Origin: [Eubacterium] yurii
GTDB taxonomy: Bacteria > Bacillota > Clostridia > Peptostreptococcales > Filifactoraceae
Direction: 5' to 3'
Assembly: GCA_900167215.1 (NCBI GenBank)
Contig: FUZS01000006.1
Location: forward strand, 114,858-178,857
DNA length: 64,000 nucleotides
The notes beneath the pieces were generated by a model. The model searched no databases. It was not told where the DNA came from and saw only the letters and a program-made list of their open reading frames with translations. The translations under genes were made by a program, and so were the position numbers. This document shows positions 16,573 through 26,000 of the stretch, one piece after another. Each line of letters starts with the position of its first letter. Position 1 is the stretch's first letter.

Positions 16573-16935
16573 ATGGAAATAGATAGAATTGTTTATGTCA
16601 ATGAATTGCTTGATCTATACGGCAATCTCCTAACTGAAAAGCAGAGGGAAGTGATGTTTTACTATTTCTCAGACAATCTTTCTTTTGGTGAGATAGGATT
16701 GGAGCTAGGAATATCAAGACAAGCAGTAAGTGATACGATAAAAAAATCCGAACAGCTTTTATACTTCTATGAAGATAGCTTGAAAATATATGAAATGCAG
16801 GATAATATTCTAAGTATTAGGCTGAATATTAAAAAAAATCTGCTTGATTTTAAGGAAAAGCACAGTCTTACAGATCAGCAGTCGAATGATATTGACGAGA
16901 TAATAAAACTATGTGAGGAGAGTAAATCAATATGA
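16573..16935 (+). CDS. ylxM: YlxM/p13-family DNA-binding protein
   Basis: The ATG at 16573 (120 residues) follows AAGGGG; the open frame extends 11 codons further upstream without a good site. It is a sigma-region-4-like helix-turn-helix protein: LTEKQREVMFYYFSDNLSFG and EIGLELGISRQAVSDTIKKS at about residues 17-56 are strongly conserved in YlxM. It is always found before ffh in Firmicutes, and in streptococci it tunes SRP GTPase activity. Its stop overlaps the ffh start (ATGA). Confidence 0.93.
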   Translation: MEIDRIVYVNELLDLYGNLLTEKQREVMFYYFSDNLSFGEIGLELGISRQAVSDTIKKSEQLLYFYEDSLKIYEMQDNILSIRLNIKKNLLDFKEKHSLTDQQSNDIDEIIKLCEESKSI

Positions 16936-18263
16936 TATTTGAAGGACTTGCCGAAAAACTCCAGAGCACTATGCAAAATCTTAGGGGTAAGGGAACACTT
17001 TCTGAAAAAGATGTAGATCTTGCAATGAAACAGGTAAAGCTTGCATTACTTGAAGCAGATGTAAATTATAAGGTTGTAAAAGACTTTGTGGCAAAGGTAA
17101 AAGAGCGTTCCGTGGGTGAAGAAGTAATGAAGAGTCTTACTCCAGGACAACAGGTTATAAAAATAGTAAACGACGAGCTCAAGGAATTGATGGGTTCAGT
17201 CCAAAGCAAGATAAACATATCTTCAAAGCCTCCTACAGTTATATTGATGTCAGGATTGCAGGGTGCAGGTAAGACTACTACTACAGGAAAGTTGGCTTAT
17301 CATCTAAAGTCTCAAGGGAAAAATCCTATGCTTGTTGCCTGCGACGTATATAGACCTGCAGCTATAACACAATTGCAGATATTGTCTGACAAGGTTGGGG
17401 CAAAGTTTTACAGTGAAGAGGGAAATAATAATCCTGTAAGCATAGCTCAAAATGCTGTAGAAAGTGCAAAGACTCTTGGTTTTGATGTAGTAATAATAGA
17501 TACTGCAGGTAGACTCCATATAGATGAAGAACTTATGCAGGAGCTTAAGAATATAAAATCTACAGTAAGACCAAGTGAAATACTGTTGGTAGTGGATGCG
17601 ATGACAGGACAAGACACTGTCAATATAGTGAAGTCATTTGATGAGGCACTTGGAATAGATGGTGTAATACTTTCAAAACTTGACGGTGACACAAGAGGTG
17701 GAGCGGCACTTTCAATAAGAGCTGTAACCAATAAACCTATAAAATTTGCTGCTATAGGTGAAAAAATCAATGATTTAGAGCCATTTTATCCGGATAGAAT
17801 AGCAAGTAGGATACTTGGAATGGGAGACGTGATGTCTCTTATAGAAAAGGCACAAAGTGCTGTTGATGAACAAAGCATGAAGGAACTTGAAGATAAAATC
17901 AGAAATCGTGATTTTAACTTTGAGGATTTCTTAAAACAAATGCAACAGATAAAAAAGATGGGACCGTTGAAAAATATAATAGAGATGATACCGGGTGTAC
18001 CTAAACAACTGAAAAATGCTGATATAGACGATAAGGAACTCTTAAAGATTGAGGCTATAATACAATCTATGACAAAGCAGGAAAGACTTGATCCTTCCAT
18101 AATAAACGGAAGTAGAAAAATCAGAATAGCAAAGGGCTCAGGTACTCAAGTCAGTCAAGTTAACAAGTTGCTCAAGCAGTTTGAAGAGACAAGAAAAATG
18201 ATGAAACAGATGACTAATATGAAGATGGGTGGTAAAAAGTTTAAATTTCCTTTTGGAATGTAA
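16932..18263 (+). CDS. ffh: Signal recognition particle protein Ffh (SRP54)
   Basis: 443 residues. The N and G domains carry the SRP GTPase motifs: GLQGAGKTTTTGKLA near 106-120, DVYRPAAITQLQ near 138, DTAGRLHIDEEL near 190 and SKLDGDTRGG near 248. The C-terminal M domain (from about 300) is rich in methionine (FLKQMQQIKKMGPLKNIIEM, MMKQMTNMKMGG) and binds signal sequences and SRP RNA. It targets nascent membrane and secreted proteins to FtsY. It is coupled to ylxM and followed by rpsP after about 115 nt. Confidence 0.98.
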   Translation: MIFEGLAEKLQSTMQNLRGKGTLSEKDVDLAMKQVKLALLEADVNYKVVKDFVAKVKERSVGEEVMKSLTPGQQVIKIVNDELKELMGSVQSKINISSKPPTVILMSGLQGAGKTTTTGKLAYHLKSQGKNPMLVACDVYRPAAITQLQILSDKVGAKFYSEEGNNNPVSIAQNAVESAKTLGFDVVIIDTAGRLHIDEELMQELKNIKSTVRPSEILLVVDAMTGQDTVNIVKSFDEALGIDGVILSKLDGDTRGGAALSIRAVTNKPIKFAAIGEKINDLEPFYPDRIASRILGMGDVMSLIEKAQSAVDEQSMKELEDKIRNRDFNFEDFLKQMQQIKKMGPLKNIIEMIPGVPKQLKNADIDDKELLKIEAIIQSMTKQERLDPSIINGSRKIRIAKGSGTQVSQVNKLLKQFEETRKMMKQMTNMKMGGKKFKFPFGM

Positions 18264-18379
18264 ATTTAATAACTAATTTTTAGTTATAAAGGGTAATTAA
18301 TTATTTCTAAAATAATTTTTTATATATTTCAAATTTAAAGTTCAAATTTGATTAAAATAAATACTGAGGAGGTGAAAAA

Positions 18380-18622
18380 ATGGTAAAGATAAGATTGAGA
18401 AGAATGGGTGCTAAGAAAAGACCTTTTTATAGAATAGTAGTTGCTGATGCAAGATCTCCAAGAGATGGAAGATTTATTGAAGAAGTAGGCTTTTATAATC
18501 CTATGGGAGCTAAAGAAGTAAAGATTAATGAAGACAGAGCAAAGCATTGGTTAGAAACAGGAGCACAACCTACAGATATAGTAAAATCTCTTTTCAAAAA
18601 GAACGGGATAATAGAAAAATAA
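18380..18622 (+). CDS. rpsP: 30S ribosomal protein S16
   Basis: 80 residues, with the S16 start [20 protein letters not shown], the [20 protein letters not shown] block and the [17 protein letters not shown] end. GGAGGTGAAAAA lies directly before the ATG. It belongs to the conserved ylxM-ffh-rpsP-khpA order of Firmicutes; rimM, trmD and rplS, which often follow, do not do so here because a terminator ends the unit after khpA. Confidence 0.98.
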   Translation: MVKIRLRRMGAKKRPFYRIVVADARSPRDGRFIEEVGFYNPMGAKEVKINEDRAKHWLETGAQPTDIVKSLFKKNGIIEK

Positions 18623-18659
18623 TGTAGAACTGAAATAAGAAATGAGAGGTATTTAAATA

Positions 18660-18890
18660 ATGAGAGAATTGTTGGAAACTATAGTAAAGTCATTGGTAGA
18701 AAAACCTGATGAAGTACAAATTACTGAAAATCACGGCGAGTATTCAATGATAATAGAGCTAAGGGTTTCTCAAGACGACATGGGTAAGGTTATAGGAAAA
18801 CAAGGTAGAATAGCAAGAGCTATCAGAACTATCCTAAAAGCTGCTTCTGTAAAAGAAAACAAAAAAGTTACTCTTGAAATAATAGGATAA
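18660..18890 (+). CDS. khpA: KhpA, KH-domain RNA-binding protein
   Basis: 76 residues, a single KH domain. It has [20 protein letters not shown] at the start and the KH signature [20 protein letters not shown] (GKQG is the RNA-contacting loop) at about 39-58. KhpA pairs with KhpB/Jag as a global RNA chaperone that affects cell division and sRNA binding in Firmicutes. Located 37 nt after rpsP in the same operon. Formerly YlqC. Confidence 0.95.
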   Translation: MRELLETIVKSLVEKPDEVQITENHGEYSMIIELRVSQDDMGKVIGKQGRIARAIRTILKAASVKENKKVTLEIIG

Positions 18891-18897
18891 TTAAAGG

Positions 18898-18928
18898 ACT
18901 GCTGCTTAATAAAGTAGCAGTTTTTTTA
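18898..18928 (+). terminator. Terminator after khpA
   Basis: ACTGCTGCTT pairs with AGTAGCAGT across a short AATAA-type loop, followed by seven T. Confidence 0.9.
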
Positions 18929-18999
18929 ATATAATTTTGTTTTTTGGGTATCAATATTCAAAAATAAACTATAAGTTTCTGTGACATTTTGGAGGAATA

Positions 19000-19560
19000 A
19001 TGAAAATAAGCAATCTTATTGAAATACAAAAATTGATAATAAAAAGCAATCTTGAAAATGTTAAAACAGCCATAGATGCAACACTTGGTAATGGAAAAGA
19101 TACTATTACAATTAGGGAAACTTTTGGAAAAAAAGTCAAGATATATGCTTTTGATATACAAAAAGATGCAATAGAACGTTCTAAGAGAAATATACCTGTT
19201 GAATATCATGAGAACATCGAATTTATCCAAGATTCTCATGAGTTTATAGACAAGTATGTAGAAGAAAAGGTACAGTTGGTAATGTTTAATCTTGGATATT
19301 TGCCAAAGTCAGATCATGTAGTAAAGACAAACCCTTATACTACTCTTCATGCATTGGAAAGAGCACTTGAAATGCTTGATGTAGGCGGACTTATAAGCAT
19401 AATGTTCTATGTTGGTCATGACAATGCAAGAGAATACAATTCACTTCTTGAGTATATAAGAATATTAGACGCAAAAAAATATAAGGCTATACACATCAAT
19501 CCTATCAATCAATATGAGTATGCTCCTAAGATGGCTATAATTCAAAAGTTGGAAGATTAG
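19000..19560 (+). CDS. mnmM: MnmM-type tRNA (mnm5s2U) methyltransferase, YtqB family
   Basis: 186 residues, a class I SAM-dependent methyltransferase of the YtqB/rRNA_methylase family. Its key motifs are TAIDATLGNGKDTI (SAM loop, about 25-38), VKIYAFDIQKDAIERS (acidic ribose-binding Asp), LVMFNLGYLPKSDH near 94-107 (the family's catalytic-site NLGYLP), TTLHALERALEMLDVGG and YEYAPKMAIIQKL at the end. Bacillus YtqB (MnmM) completes the mnm5 group at wobble uridine 34 in Gram-positive bacteria that lack MnmC. GGAGG precedes the ATG. An RsmF-like gene follows at once. Confidence 0.88.
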   Translation: MKISNLIEIQKLIIKSNLENVKTAIDATLGNGKDTITIRETFGKKVKIYAFDIQKDAIERSKRNIPVEYHENIEFIQDSHEFIDKYVEEKVQLVMFNLGYLPKSDHVVKTNPYTTLHALERALEMLDVGGLISIMFYVGHDNAREYNSLLEYIRILDAKKYKAIHINPINQYEYAPKMAIIQKLED

Positions 19561-20919
19561 GTGATATTTTTGAGTGAAATTAATCTACCGATTTCCTATA
19601 TTGAGGATATGAAAGAACTTTTAAAAAGTGAGTTTGACGACTTCATATCCACTTACAATGAGAATCCTCACAAGAGCGTAAGTCTCAATACGAAGAAGAC
19701 TTCAGTTCAGAAGTTTTTAGATATAAAAAGTGACTGTGTATATGAGAGGATTCCTTGGAGTATTGATAGTTTGTATGTAAATGAAGGCAATATCTCAAAA
19801 AATCCTCTATATCATACCGGAGCTTACTATATACAAGAGCCTTCTGCTTCATCAGTGGTGAATTTTCTTGATGTGAATAAAGGCATGAAGGTACTTGATA
19901 TGTGTGCTTCTCCGGGTGGCAAAACTTTTCAGATATCGCAAAGACTTTCTGATGATGACATTCTTATATCTAATGATGCAAATAATTCAAGAATGCCACA
20001 ACTTCTAAGAAACATCGAATATCATGGACTATCAAATGTTATGATTACAAATGAGACTCAAGATAAACTTGCAGAAAATTTTCCAAGTTTTTTTGACAGA
20101 ATATTGCTTGATGTTCCTTGTTCAGGAGAGGGGATGTTTCGTAAGGACTCAAAACTTATATCATCTTACGAAAAGAGTAAGAGTCAGCTTGTATCGGTAC
20201 AGAAAGATTTGCTGACTAAGGCTTCCAAAATGCTGAAAAGAGGCGGTAAGCTGATTTATTCAACATGTACATTTAACAAACGAGAAAATGAGTTGAATAT
20301 AATTGAATTTTTAGAAGAAAATAGTAATTTTGAAATAATAAATATAGAAAAAAACTTCAATTTTACTTCTTTTGATGAACTAAAAGAATCTGCAAGGCTT
20401 TTTCCGCATAAGCTGAGAGGAGAGGGGCATTTTTTAGCCTTACTTCAAAAAAAAGGCGAGGAAGAAGAGCTTGAACTGCTTAAAAATGAAGCATATATAA
20501 GTAGAGAGAAACTGCCTAAAGCATATCTTGATTTTGAAGAAAAATCTTTAAATATAAAAATGGAAGGTAATTTTTTGATAAAAGATAATAGAATTTACCT
20601 TGAGATTTTTGATAGAAAAGTAAAATCTAAGATGAGAATTATAAGAAACGGGCTCTTCTTAGGAGAGATAAAAAACAATATCTTCAATGTCAGCAGTGCT
20701 TTTATAAGACATTTGAAGTCTGATGATTGTAAAAACATTATTAATTTTTCTCTTGATGATGAGAGATTGAAAAAGTATCTTAAGGGAGAAACTATTTATA
20801 TTGATGGGATAAAAGATGGAGATTATATTATCTGCACTGAAAATATGACTGTAGGACTTGGAAAAATTAAAGATGCTAAGATGAAAAATATGTATAATAA
20901 AAATTGGAGAATGATATAG
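19561..20919 (+). CDS. rsmF: RsmF-type rRNA m5C methyltransferase (NOL1/NOP2/Sun family)
   Basis: 452 residues starting at a GTG right after the mnmM stop; a TTG nine bases later is an alternative. The catalytic core shows VLDMCASPGGKTFQISQRLS (SAM site, about 112-131), the motif IV loop LLDVPCSGEGMFRKDSK with one conserved Cys, and motif VI LIYSTCTFNKRENE with the nucleophile Cys. HFLALLQKKGEEEE and the C-terminal part (HLKSDDCKNIINFSLDD and so on) are the extra domain typical of YebU/RsmF-like enzymes that modify 16S or 23S rRNA. The exact base is unknown in Firmicutes. Confidence 0.88.
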   Translation: MIFLSEINLPISYIEDMKELLKSEFDDFISTYNENPHKSVSLNTKKTSVQKFLDIKSDCVYERIPWSIDSLYVNEGNISKNPLYHTGAYYIQEPSASSVVNFLDVNKGMKVLDMCASPGGKTFQISQRLSDDDILISNDANNSRMPQLLRNIEYHGLSNVMITNETQDKLAENFPSFFDRILLDVPCSGEGMFRKDSKLISSYEKSKSQLVSVQKDLLTKASKMLKRGGKLIYSTCTFNKRENELNIIEFLEENSNFEIINIEKNFNFTSFDELKESARLFPHKLRGEGHFLALLQKKGEEEELELLKNEAYISREKLPKAYLDFEEKSLNIKMEGNFLIKDNRIYLEIFDRKVKSKMRIIRNGLFLGEIKNNIFNVSSAFIRHLKSDDCKNIINFSLDDERLKKYLKGETIYIDGIKDGDYIICTENMTVGLGKIKDAKMKNMYNKNWRMI

Positions 20920-20928
20920 GAGAATAAA

Positions 20929-21861
20929 ATGAAGGCACTACTTACGATAAAATACCCTGAAGAACAGATAGAAAAATTGAAAGAATTGGGATATGATGTA
21001 GTGGTAAGAAAAGGTGAATTGTCAGATGAAGACTATGACTGCGACGTACTTCACTGTTTTAAGACTCTTAGAGCTGACAATGTATCAAAGTTTAAAAATT
21101 TGAAGTTTGTTCAGCTTGCCTCAATAGGTTTTGAACATCTGCCTAAAGAAGAGCTTCTAATGACAGATATAGTAATTGCCAACCAAAAAGGAATATACTC
21201 AAAGCCGATAGGGGAATGGATAGTGTTTAATATCCTTGAAATTATCAAGAATTCCAAGAGCTTACATGAATATCAAAAATCAAAAGTCTGGGATTTTGTT
21301 AGGGATATTGATGAACTTGAAGATAAGACTTTGCTGTTTTTAGGTACAGGTACTATCACTATGGAAGCTGTAAAAAGACTGCAAAATTTTGGTGTGCAAA
21401 TGATAGGATTAAACAGCGATGGCAGACATATAGATGGCTTTGACGAATGTCATAAGTTAAGTGATATAGATCTATATTCAAAAAATGCTGACTTTATAAT
21501 AAATGTACTTCCTTCTACTGATAAGACGGACAACTATATAAATAAAGATGTTATAGCAAAATTTAGAAAAGGCATAAATTTTATAAATGTGTCCAGAGGA
21601 GCTGTAGTAAATGAGAAGGATTTATATGAGGCACTTAGAGATGGGACTATTAAAAGTGCCTGCCTTGATGTATTTGAGACAGAACCTTTAGATGAAAAGT
21701 CGCCATTTTGGACTATGGAAAATGTCTATGTTTCACCTCATATCTCTTGGAGCTCTTCTAAAAAAGCTGAAAGAGTCTTTGAAAATCTCTATAATAATAT
21801 GAAAAATTTTATCGAAAATAAAACATTAAATAATATTGTTGATTTGAATAAAGGATATTGA
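20929..21861 (+). CDS. D-isomer-specific 2-hydroxyacid dehydrogenase (NAD-binding)
   Basis: 310 residues, the size of phosphoglycerate-dehydrogenase-like enzymes without an ACT domain. The Rossmann loop reads LFLGTGTITMEAVKRL (about 136-151), a variant GxGxxx lacking the usual third glycine. Catalytic residues appear in order: FINVSRGAVVNEKDL (Arg), LDVFETEPLDEKSPFW (Glu), VYVSPHISWSS (His). Substrate cannot be told; relatives reduce hydroxypyruvate, 2-ketoacids or similar. It runs in tight series with rsmF (9-nt gap) and the GalT-like gene (1-nt gap), so the three are probably co-transcribed. Confidence 0.88.
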   Translation: MKALLTIKYPEEQIEKLKELGYDVVVRKGELSDEDYDCDVLHCFKTLRADNVSKFKNLKFVQLASIGFEHLPKEELLMTDIVIANQKGIYSKPIGEWIVFNILEIIKNSKSLHEYQKSKVWDFVRDIDELEDKTLLFLGTGTITMEAVKRLQNFGVQMIGLNSDGRHIDGFDECHKLSDIDLYSKNADFIINVLPSTDKTDNYINKDVIAKFRKGINFINVSRGAVVNEKDLYEALRDGTIKSACLDVFETEPLDEKSPFWTMENVYVSPHISWSSSKKAERVFENLYNNMKNFIENKTLNNIVDLNKGY

Positions 21862-21862
21862 T

Positions 21863-22855
21863 ATGTCTGAGATAAGGTTGGATGTCATCACTAAAAGGCC
21901 GGTGATTTTCACCAATACAAGAGAAAATAAACCTACTGATTTATGGGACGGTAAGGTTATGAAGATGTTTGAAAAATTTGACAATGTTGAGTATTCTCGA
22001 AGCTGTCCGTTTTGCGTGGGAAACGAGTCTATGACACCTGAATGTATATATGAGAATAACAATGGAAATTCTACTGTAAAAATAATTCCCAACCTTTACC
22101 CTATAATACAAAATGAAATTGATATAATGCCTATAAGCGACTATTGCTATTTTTCTATGGGTATGCATGATGTAATTGTGGAAAGCTCTCTCCATAATGA
22201 TACATATTTTACCATGAGCAGGGAACAGTTTTATGAAATATATAAGACTGTTCATAGAAGATATGTTGAGCTAATGAAAGATGAGAATATAAGTTACGTC
22301 AGTTTTTTTAAAAACTATAAGATGCTTGGCGGAGCATCAATGCAACATTCTCATAGTCAGATACTTGCTATAGACGCCACTCCTCTAAAGCTTAACAATG
22401 AGATAGAGTGCGCAAGAGAAAGCTATGAAAAAAAGAAAACTTGTCCTTTTTGTGATATGATAAAATTTGAGATGAGAAAGAGAAAAAGAGTAATATTTGA
22501 AAATGAAAAATTCATAGCTATAGAGCCCTATGCTGCTGCTTATAAATATGAGACACATATTTACCCTAAAAGGCATATTTCATCTTTTGAAAACGAAGAT
22601 GATATACTACAGTTGTCACAAACGATACATAAGGTGTTTAATATGCTATACAACACAATAGGGGATTTTCCTTTTAATTTATATCTTAATTCTTTGCTTA
22701 AGACAAAAAAAGATTATAAAGACTCATATCATTATAGTTTTAGAATTATACCGAAGATTACAGGAAGCGCAGGTTTTGAAATGGCTTCAGGTATAAGGGT
22801 TAATTCTGTCTATCCTGAAGATGCTACTAATATGATATTAAGTAAAAATAAGTAA
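21863..22855 (+). CDS. GalT/HIT-superfamily protein (DUF4931-like)
   Basis: 330 residues. Two zinc-type motifs (RSCPFCVGNESM near 45 and KTCPFCDMIKFEM near 193) and a HIT active-site motif MQHSHSQILAI near 155 place it with galactose-1-phosphate uridylyltransferase and ATP adenylyltransferase-like nucleotidyl transferases. It starts EIRLDVITKRPVIFTNTREN, as the DUF4931 group does. A second region (ETHIYPKRHISSFENE) mirrors the duplicated HIT fold. Its substrate is not known; it lacks gal genes around it. It is coupled to the dehydrogenase upstream. A dispersed repeat begins six bases after the stop. Confidence 0.8.
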   Translation: MSEIRLDVITKRPVIFTNTRENKPTDLWDGKVMKMFEKFDNVEYSRSCPFCVGNESMTPECIYENNNGNSTVKIIPNLYPIIQNEIDIMPISDYCYFSMGMHDVIVESSLHNDTYFTMSREQFYEIYKTVHRRYVELMKDENISYVSFFKNYKMLGGASMQHSHSQILAIDATPLKLNNEIECARESYEKKKTCPFCDMIKFEMRKRKRVIFENEKFIAIEPYAAAYKYETHIYPKRHISSFENEDDILQLSQTIHKVFNMLYNTIGDFPFNLYLNSLLKTKKDYKDSYHYSFRIIPKITGSAGFEMASGIRVNSVYPEDATNMILSKNK

Positions 22856-22860
22856 TACTG

Positions 22861-22976
22861 ATACTAATCAACATTTATATTGCCAAGATTATAATTTAAT
22901 CAAATTATTAGTTTTTCAGATTATAAATATTTTTTCTGTAATAAAATTATATGGCTTTTTGATAGGGTTTTAGTAT
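22861..22976 (+). repeat. Dispersed 118-bp element, copy C
   Basis: It starts ATACTAATCAACATTTATA and ends TAGGGTTTTAGTAT, with the internal conserved block CTGTAATAAAATTATATGGC. It lies six bases after the GalT-like gene, in the convergent gap with purL. Confidence 0.85.
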
Positions 22977-23035
22977 GAAATATGTACTTTGATTTATCCA
23001 AGATCTGAATAATATTAGTGTTTATAAATATCATC

Positions 23036-23078
23036 AAAAAACTGTTATTATTGAATTAATCAGTAATAACAGTTTTTT
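23036..23078. terminator. Bidirectional terminator between the GalT-like gene and purL
   Basis: AAAAAACTGTTATTA at 23036-23050 pairs with TAATAACAGTTTTTT at 23064-23078. A- and T-runs on both sides serve both convergent units. Confidence 0.92.
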
Positions 23079-23092
23079 AACTATTAGCAGTA

Positions 23093-26000
23093 TTATTTAA
23101 AGTATTTTACTGCAGATTCAAAGAGTTTCATATCATATTCACCAGGTAGATTTTTGTATAAGCCATAGCCTATGCGTTCGCTATGTCCCATTTTACCTAC
23201 TATTCTTCCGTCAAAAGATGTGATTGATTCAATAGCATACATTGAGCCGTTTGGATTGAATTTTATCTTATCTGTAGGATTTCCTTCAAAATCTACATAT
23301 TGAGTGGCTACCTGACCATTTTTAAATAATTCTTGTATTTCATCATCTCTTGCAATAAATCTGCCTTCTCCATGAGATATAGGAACGTTATAAACTTTTC
23401 CTATCTCTGCTTGAGAAAACCAAGGAGATTTGTTTGATATAAGCTTTGTTCTTACTATCATTGCCTGATGTCGTCCTATCTTATTATATGTTAAAGTAGG
23501 GCTTTTTTCAGTAGTATCAATTATCTTACCATAAGGTAGTAAGCCAAGTTTTATCAATGCTTGAAAGCCGTTACAGATTCCTGCCATCAAATTACCCCTG
23601 TTGTCAAGAAAATCTGTCACCTTCTCTTTTATAAGTTCATTTCTAAAAAATGCTGTTATAAACTTGGCACTTCCATCAGGTTCATCTCCTGCTGAAAAAC
23701 CACCTGGTATCAAAATTACTTGAGATGTGTCTATTATTTCGGCAAAGTCTTCTATTGAATTTTTTAGCATGTCAGAATTCAAGTTTTTGACTACGAAAAT
23801 TTCTGCTGTAGCTCCTGCTCTTTCAACAGCTTTAGCTGTATCGTATTCGCAGTTAGTTCCCGGAAATACAGGTATGACTACCTTAGGTTTAGCAACTTTT
23901 ATACCGGCACTTGACCATGCATTTACCTTGTATTCAGGAGAGATCATATTTTCGTTGTTGCTTTGATTTATATTGCAACTATAGATACTTTCAAGTTTTT
24001 CTTCATATCCCTTGGACATTTCATCAAGTGAAATTAGCTCATTTTTATATGATATATTTGGAGTTACAACTATTTTCCCTATTTTAACTCCAATGTCTAT
24101 ATCTTCTTCTACTTCTACCAAGAAAGAAGCAAAGTTTTGAGCAAAAATCTCTTGTAAGCTGAGATTTTCGTTAAATTCAAAGCCAAGATAATTACCGATA
24201 GACATCTTATATATTGCCTCAGCAACTCCACCCATACCTACAGCATAGGCTGAAATAATTTTCTTTTCTTCAATAAGTTTTGATATTTTATAAAATACTT
24301 CCCTTAAATTCTCAGATTTAGGTAGATAATTATCGTCAAATTCAGCTTTTATGAAATATACTGCATTTCCAGATTTTTTGAACTCAGGGGAAATAATTTT
24401 GTCTATTTCTTGGGTTGTAACAGCAAATGAAACCAAAGTAGGAGGCACTGTCAAGTTTTCAAAAGTTCCGCTCATTGAATCCTTGCCTCCGATAGCTGCA
24501 ACCCTATAATCCATTTGTGCCTTGAATGCTCCAAGTAGTGATGATAAAGGCTTGCCCCAACATTTCTCATCCTTTTCCAAGTTTTCAAAATACTCTTGGA
24601 AAGAAAGATAGATATTATTATATCCGCCACCTACAGCAACAATCTTGCAAAGTGAGTCTACTACAGCCATATAGGCACCATGAAATGGACTTTTTTCACT
24701 TATAAAAGGATTGTATCCGTATGACATAATCGAACAAGTGCTGGAATCTCCTTTTTCCACTGATACCTTGTGAACCATTGCCTGTATAGGTGTGAGTTGA
24801 TTTTTCCCACCGAAAGGTAACAATACGGTATTTGCACCTATATTTGAATCAAATCGTTCATTTAATCCTCTCTTAGAGCAAATATTTAAGTCAGAAAGCA
24901 TCTTTATATAATCTTCTTTAAAATTATAACTTTTCTTTTCTTCTAAAAATTTTGGACTTTCAGTGGTGATTTTTATATGTTTTTCAGCTCCGTTAGTATC
25001 CAAAAAAGAGCGAGATATGTCTACAACCTTTGTATCATTGTAGTACATAGTTAAATAAGGATCTTCCTTTACTGTTGCAACTACAGTTGCCTGTATGTTT
25101 TCTTCAGCTACAAGTTCCAAAAATCTTTCTTTATCTTTGCTTTGTACCACAACTGCCATTCTTTCTTGTGATTCACTTATTGCAAGTTCTGTAGCGTCAA
25201 GTCCCTCGTATTTTTTAGGAATGGCATTTAGCTTTATATCAAGTCCGTCAGTAAGCTCACCTATTGCTACTGCGACACCTCCGGCACCAAAATCATTGCA
25301 GCGCTTTATCATCTTGCAAGCTTCTTCATTTCTGAAGAGTCTTTGTATCTTTCTTTCTTGTGGTGCATTTCCTTTTTGCACCTGAGCGCCACAAGTTTCT
25401 ACAGAGCTTTCATCATGTGATTTTGATGAGCCTGTAGCCCCTCCTATACCATCCCTTCCTGTAGCACCGCCAAGTAGGATTACAACATCTCCGCTTTCTG
25501 GTTTTTCTCTTATGACATTTTTTTCAGGTGTAGCTGCAATGACGGCGCCTATCTCCATGTGTTTTGCAAGGTAGCCGTCATGATATATCTCATCTACAAG
25601 CCCTGTTGTCACTCCGACTTGATTACCGTAAGAAGAGTATCCTGAAGTTGCCCCTGTAACGATTTTTCTTTGTGGAAGTTTGCCGGCTATTGTTTCATCT
25701 ACAGACGTGAGTGGATTACCTACCCCTGTTACTCTCATTGCGGCATATACATAGGCTCTTCCTGAAAGCGGGTCTCTGATAGCTCCACCTATACATGTTG
25801 CAGCTCCACCAAAAGGTTCTATTTCTGTAGGATGGTTGTGTGTTTCATTTTTAAAGAGTAATAGATAAGGTTCTTTTTTGCCGTTGACATTTACATCAAT
25901 TTTTACAGTACAGGCGTTCACTTCTTCGGATTCATCCAGATTTTTCAATATTCCGGTTTTTTTAAAGTATTTTGCGCTTATCGTTCCTATATCCATTAAT

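Noticed and set aside
17447..18100. Minus-strand open frames of about 105 codons
   Set aside because: Antisense shadows of ffh with no support.
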